The notes under the pieces are model-generated. The model had not been told where the DNA came from and ran no database searches. It worked only from the letters and a program-made list of their open reading frames with translations. Shown here piece by piece: positions 8,752 to 17,008 of a DNA stretch of 64,000 bases (positions within the stretch are counted from its first letter, which is position 1; the number at the start of each line of letters is the position of its first letter). The position numbers were made by a program, and so were the translations under genes. Source of the stretch: Phycisphaeraceae bacterium (lineage in GTDB: Bacteria > Planctomycetota > Phycisphaerae > Phycisphaerales > Phycisphaeraceae); NCBI GenBank assembly GCA_020851465.1, contig JADZCR010000003.1, positions 248,001 through 312,000 on the forward strand, in the 5' to 3' direction.

Positions 8752-10911
8752 ATGGTGCGGTTCAGATCCATCGCTCCCGTACTGATTCTCCTGCTCGTCG
8801 GCGGCGCGATCTACAGCAACAGCTTTTCCGGGGTGATGGTCTTCGATGACCATCAGGTGCTCATCGACAACTCGATGATCCGTCATCCCCTGCAAATCTG
8901 GCTTCATCCCGCAGGCGTGCAGGAAACCGGACTTTCAGGGCGACCGGTCACAGCTTTCACCTTCGCACTCAACTATCAAATCCACGGCCTGAAAGTCTGG
9001 GGCTACCATCTGGTCAATCTCGTCATTCATCTGGCAGCGGCCTTGACGCTGATGGGCATTACCCGACGGACGCTGGACCTGCCGCGGTTTGCCGGACGCT
9101 ACGCCGCGTCCAGTCGCTGGCTCGCGTTGACCATCGCCCTTTTATGGATGGCTCACCCGCTGCAAACCAGCGCGGTCACTTATGTCAGTCAGCGACTCGA
9201 AATCCTGATGGGGCTTTGCTATCTCCTGACGCTTTACTGCGTGATCCGCTCGCATGACTCATCAAACAGCTCCCAACGGAAAGGGTGGTCCGTAGCGGCT
9301 CTGATCGTCTGCGCGGTCGGCATGGGCAGCAAGGAAGTCATGGTCACCGCGCCGCTGGTGGTTTTCATTTATGACTGGATTTTTCTTTCAGGAAACTTCC
9401 GCGAGTTGATTCGCCGACGATGGCGGCTGCATCTTTCCCTGACAGCTACGTGGGTGATCCTCGCCCTGCTCGTGTGCTACTCGCCGCGGGGGCAATCCGT
9501 CGGGTTTCATTTCGATGACCTGACCGCCCTTGATTACCTCCAGACGCAGACCAGTTCGATCCTGACATACTTGAAGCTGTCTCTCTGGCCTCACCCGCTG
9601 ATTCTCGACTACGGCCCCGCGGATTTCGGCGTGCCGATCCTCCGTCATTTCACTCAGTATGCGCCGCGCGGCCTCATCATCGTCAGCCTGCTCATCGCCG
9701 TCGTGCTCGCGCTGCGTTACCGGCCTGCATGGGGTTTTCCGGGCGTCTGGTTTTTCCTGATCCTGGCTCCCTCATCGAGCTTCCTGCCCATGCGCACGGA
9801 AGTCATCGCGGAACATCGGATGTACCTCTCCCTTATCGCGGTGATCGTGCTGGCGGTGATGGCGGCCTATCACGTCGGCGAACGGTTGTTCCGATCAACT
9901 TCCGTTGACTCCGCCCACGCATCCTCCGGCTCAACCCTGCCGTCGATGACGGCCTTCATCCTCGTCGCGGCAGCCGTCTCGGTGCTGGGTGCTCTGACCT
10001 ATATGCGAAACTGGGATTACCGCTCGGAGCTGGTGATGTGGGAAGACGTGGTTGCAAAGCGACCCGGCAACTCCCGCGCATTCGATGCTGTCGGCCTGGA
10101 GTATTCACAAATCAACCGACTACCCGAAGCTCGAACCGCGTTACTTTGCGCGCTGGCGATCCGGCCGGACTTTCAATACACGCAGGGGTTACTCGGCTAC
10201 GTGCTGATGCGGCAAGGCGATCTGGACACGGCGATGATGTATCTCGAAAAGGCGAGTCTCAATCAAAAGCCGCTGGACAACCGCACCACCGCTGCTGCGT
10301 GGTATCAGTACGGCACACTGCTGCAAAAAAAGCAGCAGCCTCGGCAGGCTCTTGAGGCCTTTGAGCGTGCGTTGCGCCTCGATCCGGACCTCGCACAAGC
10401 GCACAACGGTGCGGGGGTCGCGCTGACATTGCTGGGGAATCGAAGTCGCGCCATTAGCGAGTTTGAAGCGGCACTTGCTTCCCGCCCCGGCTATGACGAA
10501 GCACGTTTTAACCTGGCGGTCTCTTACGGCGAGAGCGGGCAGACCCGACAGGCCATCGAACATCTGCGAGATATTCTCGGTCGGCACCCGAAGCATGGTC
10601 TTGCGCTGGCGAACCTCGCCTGGGCCTACGCCACCGCGACTGACCCGGCTGTCCGTTCCCCGCAATCCGCCATCGAGTTCGCCGATCTGGCCGAACAACA
10701 GCCCAGCGGAAAGATCGCTTTGACCTATGCTGCGCGAGCCAAAGCCTATGGCGAGCTTCGGCGTTTTAACGAGGCGATTCGCGACGCACAGCAGGCGTCC
10801 AAGCTGGCATCCGTTGCAGACGATCCGTCGCTGCTGAATCAGCTCAATTCCTGGCTGGATGCTTTCCGACAGGGGCAGGTTCCCGCGGACACACAACCCG
10901 CCCTGCCATAG
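8752..10911 (+). CDS. Polytopic membrane protein with C-terminal TPR repeats (TMTC-like)
   Basis: 719 residues. The first 420 or so are hydrophobic, with many predicted membrane helices. The opening, with a lumenal-type FDDHQVLIDN segment followed by SGRPVTAFTFALNYQIHGL and GYHLVNLVIHL, is typical of bacterial relatives of the eukaryotic TMTC proteins (GT-C-like membrane proteins with TPRs). From about residue 430 to the end the sequence is TPR-type (for example AFDAVGLEYSQINRLPEART and WYQYGTLLQKKQQPRQALEAF). An acidic pair near the N-terminus fits a GT-C-type metal or donor site, but activity is inference. It is transcribed alone, downstream of the tRNA. Related bacterial proteins are mostly uncharacterised. 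Confidence 0.85.
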   Translation: MVRFRSIAPVLILLLVGGAIYSNSFSGVMVFDDHQVLIDNSMIRHPLQIWLHPAGVQETGLSGRPVTAFTFALNYQIHGLKVWGYHLVNLVIHLAAALTLMGITRRTLDLPRFAGRYAASSRWLALTIALLWMAHPLQTSAVTYVSQRLEILMGLCYLLTLYCVIRSHDSSNSSQRKGWSVAALIVCAVGMGSKEVMVTAPLVVFIYDWIFLSGNFRELIRRRWRLHLSLTATWVILALLVCYSPRGQSVGFHFDDLTALDYLQTQTSSILTYLKLSLWPHPLILDYGPADFGVPILRHFTQYAPRGLIIVSLLIAVVLALRYRPAWGFPGVWFFLILAPSSSFLPMRTEVIAEHRMYLSLIAVIVLAVMAAYHVGERLFRSTSVDSAHASSGSTLPSMTAFILVAAAVSVLGALTYMRNWDYRSELVMWEDVVAKRPGNSRAFDAVGLEYSQINRLPEARTALLCALAIRPDFQYTQGLLGYVLMRQGDLDTAMMYLEKASLNQKPLDNRTTAAAWYQYGTLLQKKQQPRQALEAFERALRLDPDLAQAHNGAGVALTLLGNRSRAISEFEAALASRPGYDEARFNLAVSYGESGQTRQAIEHLRDILGRHPKHGLALANLAWAYATATDPAVRSPQSAIEFADLAEQQPSGKIALTYAARAKAYGELRRFNEAIRDAQQASKLASVADDPSLLNQLNSWLDAFRQGQVPADTQPALP

Positions 10912-10966
10912 CTGCGATTGCTGTCACCGCCGTTCCTTGGCGCGGAAATCGATAATCTGTTATCCC

Positions 10967-13174
10967 ATGAATACCAACTGGATTGACCAGCTTCGGCTGC
11001 CTGCGATAGATGCTGAACCCGGCGCGACTGTCGCGCTCGCCTCGGTGCCGGTACCGCGTGAGGGGCCGGTGAGTGTACGGTTCAAGGGTGTTCCGTCGCA
11101 CGCGGTGACGCTGGCGCGCTGGCCGGGAGTTGACGGCCCGGGCGCCGCAAAGCGATTGCTGGTCGTCGGCGTTTCCGACAAACCTTTGAGTGACCAGATC
11201 ACGCTCGAATCCGGCGAGAGCGCCATCAAGCCTGCGACACTTCCCGCATGGCGCGTCGGCATCCTTGAGGAAAAAAAGATCGGCGTGGCGATGCGCGAGG
11301 TCAATGAGTTGGTCATCACCCACGCCGGCCGGGAAATCGGCCTGCGGCTGGGTATCGAAAAAGCGGACGGTCCGCGCTGGTGGGAGTGGCTGACCGTCGA
11401 GGAAGAATGGGCCGGCCCGTCGTGCAAAGCGATCCACGCAGCAGGTTACGTCAGCACCATCGACGTCACCGACGAAACCTTCAACCCTGCACGATACAAC
11501 TCCTGCCACTGGTTTCACCGGCAACACTGGCTCTTTTGCGAAGTCCGCATCTGGCTTTTTTCCAACGGCCTGGCTCGCGTGACCGCACGACATGTGAACA
11601 ACCGTTTCTTCGATCAGGGACGCGACCTCGAAGATATCGTACCCGTGCTCGGCTTCCGCACGGTAAACACTTCGCTGAATGAAAAACTCGACGGTCAGCG
11701 TCACGATTTCGCATTGGGCAATGTCCAGCTCGACATTGCGCGATCAACCCATCTGGTCAGTGCGGAACATCCCGGCAAACTGGCGACGCAAAACGGCGTC
11801 GTGATCTACCAGCCCTACACGGGTGCGGAAATCGAATTGGGCGAACACGGCACACCCGCGGTCGAATGGCGGCTGGCGTCCTCCGAACGGCGCATGTGGA
11901 AAGGGATGGCTCGCACGGTCGAGTTTGATCTTTCGCTTGCCGACGCACCGATCCGCACGCGACGGTTCGTCGCACCGCAGGCATGGCTGGCGTATTGCGG
12001 CGCGCTGTGGCCGGATGGCGCACTCCCGGCCCGCGGGTCGCTGAATGAAACCGCCGACCGCATGGTGGACTTCGCCATGGCCTCATCACTCAAGCCCTCC
12101 GGCAGATTTTACGAGGCATCGTCAGGCGGAGATGGCGAGCATTCCCACGGCCTGATGCGCGGAGCGTACCGCATGAGGCGGCGCGACCTCTACGACGCGG
12201 CGATTCGTCACGCCTACGCCTGTGCCGACATCGGCATGGATCATGCGGATTTCACGATCTTCATTTCCGGTCAGGTGCGCGGAGCTATTTCGCTGGTGCT
12301 TCAGCGCGTCATCGGCATGCTGGCGGCCTATCTCGAAAACGGAGATCCATACCTGCTTGAGTGCGCGGAAGCGGTCGCGGACACCGCCTATGCGATCGAC
12401 CGATCCAACTGGCCGCGACGCAGCTATGGCCGCGACGCTGCGTATATCCGCAGCTTGACGCATCTCTATGAGGTGACAGGTGAGCGGTTCTATCTTCGCC
12501 GCGCCGGTGCAGCGTGTCGGCGGGCGGCACAGTGTCAAACACCCGCGGGCTACTTCACCGATCAGGGCGGAGCTGTCGGAGCGCACGGCCACCTCAACGA
12601 GATCGTCAAACCGTGGATGAACAGCATCCTGACCGAAGCATTTGTGGACTACCTTGAACGAGCCGGCAGCGATCCGGTCGTGGAGAATGCTGTCCGGCGT
12701 GTCGGAGAGTGGCTGCTGAAAGTTCAATTAACAGATGCCGACGGCGTGTATTGGGCGTATGAACTGGCGTGGGGGCAGAACACGACCGCCCCGTACCAGA
12801 AATGGAACCCCGATAAGCCTCCTGAAAAACATCCCGTCGGCGATGTGCATCTGGATTACAACGCGCGGACGCTGCTCTGGCTCTCAAAGCACACGGGTGA
12901 CCCACGCTTCGCCCGCGCCTGGCAGGGAACCTACGAACGGTTCTTCATCCGCAAAAAGCAACTTGGCGGCGTCTATGGCGGCGTCAAGACCGCGGAAAAT
13001 TACCCCTGGCATGAGGCTCACCTCTGGAACGCACGCTGGACACCGCAAGGCGTGGTGCTCGATCCGATGCTCGACCTGATTAACGTCGGGCGCGAGGCCA
13101 CCATCGAGCTGCCGCTGGGTGGACAGATGACGGTCCTTCGCACCGCCGCGGGGGTGGAAACAAAAACTGGGTAA
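10967..13174 (+). CDS. Hypothetical six-hairpin glycosidase-like protein
   Basis: 735 residues from the ATG at 10967; an upstream in-frame start at 10859 would overlap the previous gene and was not used. The N-terminal half is beta-rich, with aromatic stretches such as CHWFHRQHWLFCEVRIWLF. The C-terminal half (from about residue 360) is helical with repeated WLL-, YL- and Y-type helices, as in (alpha/alpha)6 barrel glycosidases and lyases: HAYACADIGMDH, FYLRRAGAACRRAAQCQ, GEWLLKVQL. This order, beta sandwich then alpha barrel, is common in enzymes acting on uronic-acid or arabinose polymers. No catalytic residue could be assigned. No signal peptide is evident, so a cytoplasmic role on imported oligosaccharides is possible (inference). 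Confidence 0.75.
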   Translation: MNTNWIDQLRLPAIDAEPGATVALASVPVPREGPVSVRFKGVPSHAVTLARWPGVDGPGAAKRLLVVGVSDKPLSDQITLESGESAIKPATLPAWRVGILEEKKIGVAMREVNELVITHAGREIGLRLGIEKADGPRWWEWLTVEEEWAGPSCKAIHAAGYVSTIDVTDETFNPARYNSCHWFHRQHWLFCEVRIWLFSNGLARVTARHVNNRFFDQGRDLEDIVPVLGFRTVNTSLNEKLDGQRHDFALGNVQLDIARSTHLVSAEHPGKLATQNGVVIYQPYTGAEIELGEHGTPAVEWRLASSERRMWKGMARTVEFDLSLADAPIRTRRFVAPQAWLAYCGALWPDGALPARGSLNETADRMVDFAMASSLKPSGRFYEASSGGDGEHSHGLMRGAYRMRRRDLYDAAIRHAYACADIGMDHADFTIFISGQVRGAISLVLQRVIGMLAAYLENGDPYLLECAEAVADTAYAIDRSNWPRRSYGRDAAYIRSLTHLYEVTGERFYLRRAGAACRRAAQCQTPAGYFTDQGGAVGAHGHLNEIVKPWMNSILTEAFVDYLERAGSDPVVENAVRRVGEWLLKVQLTDADGVYWAYELAWGQNTTAPYQKWNPDKPPEKHPVGDVHLDYNARTLLWLSKHTGDPRFARAWQGTYERFFIRKKQLGGVYGGVKTAENYPWHEAHLWNARWTPQGVVLDPMLDLINVGREATIELPLGGQMTVLRTAAGVETKTG

Positions 13175-13292
13175 TGCAATAACGGAACGATTCCTCACGT
13201 TGTTGGGGAATGTGTTTGAAGTGATGGTTCGCACCAACAGCGATCGCCGCCGAGCGATTGCCTTTAGCCGGAAGCCCGGCAGGAGCAATGGT

Positions 13293-13742
13293 ATGAAGAG
13301 TTGGAAGGTTGTTGCGCTGACACTGGCGTTGGGTCTGGGAATGGGCTCTCTCGCCCTCGCCAATCAAGACGCGAACGGTGCAGGCGATAAAACGCACAAC
13401 ACCAAGGAAAAAGATCACGACGGTCACAAGGACAAACAGCCCCGGAAGGCCCGCTCCGGCAAGGTTGTCGGCGTGTCGGGAACCTCCATCACCATCGAGG
13501 TCGGCCCGAAAAACAATAAGACACAGGTCGTCATCGAAACCAACGCAGAAACCAAATTCAAGGTCAACGGCAAGGAGGGCACCATCGATGACATCAAGGA
13601 AGGCATGTGGCTACTCGCCAAGCCCCTTGATGGCGTCGCCACTCACGTGTTGGCACGCGATCCGGGCAACAAAAAAGACAAGAACAAAGACAAGGAAAAG
13701 CATGAAGATCATGAACATGACCACGATCATGAGCATGATTAA
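13293..13742 (+). CDS. Small secreted DUF5666-like protein with His/Asp-rich tail
   Basis: 149 residues from the ATG at 13293, chosen because AGGAG lies 7 bases upstream and a signal peptide follows directly (MKSWKVVALTLALGLGMG, cleavage after ALA). The middle part (KVVGVSGTSITIEV, then VVIETNAETKFKVNG, then IDDIKEGMWLLAKPL) is a small beta domain of the DUF5666 kind. Lys/Asp/His-rich segments flank it, and the last 16 residues are mostly H, D and E, a likely metal-binding tail. A terminator follows. Role unknown; periplasmic metal binding is an inference from composition. Confidence 0.8.
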   Translation: MKSWKVVALTLALGLGMGSLALANQDANGAGDKTHNTKEKDHDGHKDKQPRKARSGKVVGVSGTSITIEVGPKNNKTQVVIETNAETKFKVNGKEGTIDDIKEGMWLLAKPLDGVATHVLARDPGNKKDKNKDKEKHEDHEHDHDHEHD

Positions 13743-13787
13743 AAGTAAAGTATCCTCCCCGCTGTTTTGGGGATTCGTGTAAATGAG

Positions 13788-13822
13788 AACCCACCGGTGT
13801 CATGAGATGCCGGTGGGTTTTC
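13788..13822 (+). terminator. Intrinsic terminator after the DUF5666-like gene
   Basis: A perfect 10-bp stem AACCCACCGG (13788-13797) pairs with CCGGTGGGTT (13810-13819) across a 12-base loop and runs into a T-rich tail. It lies 46 bases after the stop codon and before the MFS gene, which supports starting that gene at 13925. Confidence 0.8.
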
Positions 13823-13924
13823 TTGTCGATGGATGCGGGCTGTGGTTTAATCTGCGGCAACACATCGCGGCTGCCCGGCGTCCCGCCTGTCTATGCGGTG
13901 CCTGGCCGTCGAGGATCCATCCCT

Positions 13925-15457
13925 ATGGCCCATCCCGTCCTCGCCGTACCGGAAACTCAATTCAGCTCACGCCAGATTCGCCAGGTCATTCTCGCCTCGG
14001 CAGTCGGCACGATGATCGAGTGGTACGACTTCTACATTTTCGGAAGTCTCGCCACCATCATCTCACCTCTCTTTTATCCCAAGGGCAACGACACGCTCGC
14101 CCTGATCGCCTACCTCTCCACCTTCGCGGTCGGGTTCGTTGTCCGTCCGTTCGGGGCGCTGTTTTTCGGACGTATCGGTGATCTGGTCGGCCGCAAATAC
14201 GCCTTTCTGGTCACGCTGCTGATTATGGGAGGCGCGACCGCGTTGGTCGGGCTGCTGCCAACCTACGCAACCATCGGAATGGCGGCACCGATCATCCTCC
14301 TGCTGATCCGCATTCTTCAGGGGCTGGCGCTGGGCGGGGAATACGGCGGAGCGACGGTCTATGTCGCTGAGCATGTTCCCGACGCTCGACGCGGCTTTTA
14401 CACCAGCTTCATCCAGATCACCGCCACGCTGGGCCTTTTCGTCTCGCTGGCTGTGATCCTTTCCGTACAGGCGTCGATGAGCAAGGAAGCGTTTGAATCA
14501 TGGGGATGGCGAGTGCCCTTCCTCATCTCGATTCTCCTCGTGGCGATCTCGCTCTACATCCGGCTGCGAATGAAAGAGTCGCCCATCTTCCAGCACATCA
14601 AGAGTTCGGGCATGACATCGGCACGGCCGCTGACCGAAGCCTTTACCCAATGGGACAACCTCAAGCGCGTGCTCGTCTCACTCTTTGGCGCGACCGCCGG
14701 ACAGGGAGTGGTCTGGTACACGGGTCAGTTCTACGCGCTTTTTTATCTCCAGACGATTCTGAAGGTCAACGCCCAGGCAGCCAACTACATCATCGCGGCG
14801 GCACTGCTGCTGGGCATGCCGTTCTTCGTTGTGTTCGGCGCGCTGTCAGATCGAATCGGACGTAAAAAAATCATGATGATCGGCTGCCTGCTGGCGGCAC
14901 TCACCTACATTCCGATCTATCAAACCATGCGCAATGTCGCTGGCTCAGGCGTCGTGACCGTCAGCACCACCACCGATCCGCTTACCGGTGCTCACAGAGT
15001 CGTGCCGCAGTCTTTCAAGGAAGGAGACAGCTCAACACTGGTACCTGCACAGGAAGTCCTCTCGCACAGCGAGCCACTCATGCTGATCGCCAACCCGGTC
15101 GCGTGGCTGCTTGTCGGTCTGGTCTTCATCCAGGTGATTTTCGTCACGATGGTCTATGGTCCGATCGCGGCTTACCTCGTCGAAGCGTTCCCCGCACGCA
15201 TCCGCTACACCGCCTTGTCGCTGCCCTACCACATCGGCAACGGTGTCTTCGGCGGGCTGCTGCCGGTGATCGGGCTGGTTCTGGTCGCAAGGACCGGAAA
15301 CATCTACGCCGGCCTCTACTACCCCATCGTCATCGCGGCTGTCACCTTCGTCGTCGGCTCGATTCTGCTTCCTGAGACGCGACACATCCTCATCTGGAAG
15401 GAATTGGAAACCGACAATCCCAACGGTGCCCGCAGTGATATCGAGGGGCCGGCCTGA
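13925..15457 (+). CDS. MFS transporter, metabolite:H+ symporter (MHS) family
   Basis: 510 residues with about 12 membrane helices. The start at 13925 is preferred over 13802 because the longer version begins inside the terminator and lacks hydrophobic start features. Family signatures are clear: SAVGTMIEWYDFYIFG in helix 1, the MFS loop GRIGDLVGRKYAFL, RILQGLALGGEYGGA in helix 4, and a repeat of the loop, GALSDRIGRKKIMMIG, in the second half. MHS members (ProP, KgtP, ShiA type) import organic acids or osmolytes with protons. A loop of about 60 residues between the later helices is longer than usual. Placement before a UxaE-type epimerase suggests a sugar acid as substrate (inference). Confidence 0.9.
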   Translation: MAHPVLAVPETQFSSRQIRQVILASAVGTMIEWYDFYIFGSLATIISPLFYPKGNDTLALIAYLSTFAVGFVVRPFGALFFGRIGDLVGRKYAFLVTLLIMGGATALVGLLPTYATIGMAAPIILLLIRILQGLALGGEYGGATVYVAEHVPDARRGFYTSFIQITATLGLFVSLAVILSVQASMSKEAFESWGWRVPFLISILLVAISLYIRLRMKESPIFQHIKSSGMTSARPLTEAFTQWDNLKRVLVSLFGATAGQGVVWYTGQFYALFYLQTILKVNAQAANYIIAAALLLGMPFFVVFGALSDRIGRKKIMMIGCLLAALTYIPIYQTMRNVAGSGVVTVSTTTDPLTGAHRVVPQSFKEGDSSTLVPAQEVLSHSEPLMLIANPVAWLLVGLVFIQVIFVTMVYGPIAAYLVEAFPARIRYTALSLPYHIGNGVFGGLLPVIGLVLVARTGNIYAGLYYPIVIAAVTFVVGSILLPETRHILIWKELETDNPNGARSDIEGPA

Positions 15458-15664
15458 TGCGCTGAGTGTTCGTCCGTGCTGTCGCCGACGAAGGCTCGGA
15501 TCAAAACGTCGAACGCCTATCGCCTCGTTTACCGATTCCGCACTCTTTCCGAAAGATGTGCATTGGACGCACTCGCGGCTGTTCGCTAGCTTGATCCGCC
15601 CGTAGTTGCATTGATGATCGCAATTAGATCCGTTCACCCTCAGCAACGCGCCCGGAGTCTTCCC

Positions 15665-16960
15665 ATGCCCGTACAAAAAGCGTCCACACTCGGCCTCGAA
15701 CCCTCCTTTGGTTTTGGTGACCGTCTGGGTCTGGCGACACCCGGCCACCTCGAAGCCCTCAAGCGCGAAGGCGGCTCCGGAGCCGGTAGCATCAAGCCCA
15801 TTTTCGCCCAGCAGTCCATCCGTGAAATGACCCGCACGAAGCGCACGCCCAAGCAAGTGATGGCTGCTGCGGCCAAAGCCCTCAAAGCGGAAAAATACAC
15901 GGATGTCTGGGGTGCCGACGCGGACCATCTCAAGACTGAGGAGGACGTGGAATACACCGCCGCTGCGGGTTTTGTGTTCTTCACGATTGACCCCTCCGCG
16001 CACGTGGACACACACGCGGACAGCTACGACAAGGCGACACTGGACGCGAAGTTTGCCCAGATCAAGAGCCAGACGCCGTGGGTTCGCAGCTATGAGGGGA
16101 AATCCGTCGCCATCAAGGATGGGCCGACGATCCGGTTTGAGAGTTCCTCCGTCAAGCGTGCCGCGGTGAAGTACGGCCGCGCCATCGCTCACACCGCCCG
16201 CATCGCCGCACACATCGCCAAGGTGATGAAGACCCGCGGTACCGAAGGCACAGCCTATGAGATCGAGCTGTCCGTCGATGAAACTCCTGAGCCGACGACG
16301 CTCGCGGAGCATTACATCATCGCGGACCAGCTTGGCCCGCGGAGCATCAACCTCGTCAGCCTCGCGCCGCGGTTCATCGGCGACCTTGAAAAAGGCGTGG
16401 ACTACAAGGGCAATCTCAAAGCCCTGGAAAAATCGCTCAACGATCACGCAGCCATCGCACGTCAGCTTGGCCCTTACAAGCTGAGCCTGCACTCAGGATC
16501 GGACAAGATTTCGATGTACCGCCTGTTCGCACGGGCGACACGAGGCATGTTCCACGTCAAAACGGCGGGGACGAGCTATCTGGAAGCCCTGCGGGTCGTG
16601 GCGCGTCACGACGCCAAACTCTTTCGTGCGATCGTCGATTTTGCGCGCGGTCGTTACGACACGGACAAGGCGACTTATCACGTCTCGGCGACTCTCGCCG
16701 ACGCAGCCCCGCCGTCCGAGGTCGCACGCATCAAGCAGTTGGAGCAAATCTATCTCCAGGATTGGTCCAGCGTGGCCAAAGGCAAGGGGTTCACCAACCC
16801 AGGCAGGCAGATCATGCACTGCACCTTCGGCTCGGTGCTGACGGACAAGAAGTTCGGCCCGGCGGTTCGGGCGGTCCTCGAAGCGCATCCCGACACGCAC
16901 CGTGAAGTTCTCGCGGATCACTTCGCGCGACATCTTGCGGCCCTGCGCAGCGGCATGTAA
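15665..16960 (+). CDS. uxaE: Tagaturonate epimerase family protein (UxaE-type)
   Basis: 431 residues from the ATG at 15665, with GGAG 7 bases upstream. UxaE-type enzymes interconvert D-tagaturonate and D-fructuronate in uronate catabolism. Features seen: GFGDRLGLATPGH near the N-terminus, FVFFTIDPSAHVD with HVDTHAD acidic/His ligands, EIELSVDETPEPTT, and the family hallmark LHSGSDKISMY at about residue 275. The C-terminal RQIMHCTFGSVL also fits. The protein sits between the MHS symporter and a large esterase-like protein on the same strand. An older name for relatives is simply conserved hypothetical, so exact substrate choice is uncertain. Confidence 0.8.
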   Translation: MPVQKASTLGLEPSFGFGDRLGLATPGHLEALKREGGSGAGSIKPIFAQQSIREMTRTKRTPKQVMAAAAKALKAEKYTDVWGADADHLKTEEDVEYTAAAGFVFFTIDPSAHVDTHADSYDKATLDAKFAQIKSQTPWVRSYEGKSVAIKDGPTIRFESSSVKRAAVKYGRAIAHTARIAAHIAKVMKTRGTEGTAYEIELSVDETPEPTTLAEHYIIADQLGPRSINLVSLAPRFIGDLEKGVDYKGNLKALEKSLNDHAAIARQLGPYKLSLHSGSDKISMYRLFARATRGMFHVKTAGTSYLEALRVVARHDAKLFRAIVDFARGRYDTDKATYHVSATLADAAPPSEVARIKQLEQIYLQDWSSVAKGKGFTNPGRQIMHCTFGSVLTDKKFGPAVRAVLEAHPDTHREVLADHFARHLAALRSGM

Positions 16961-17008
16961 ACGGCTGACGACTCCGACGCTTTCTGTCTCGGATCTTCGG
17001 GGAAAGCC

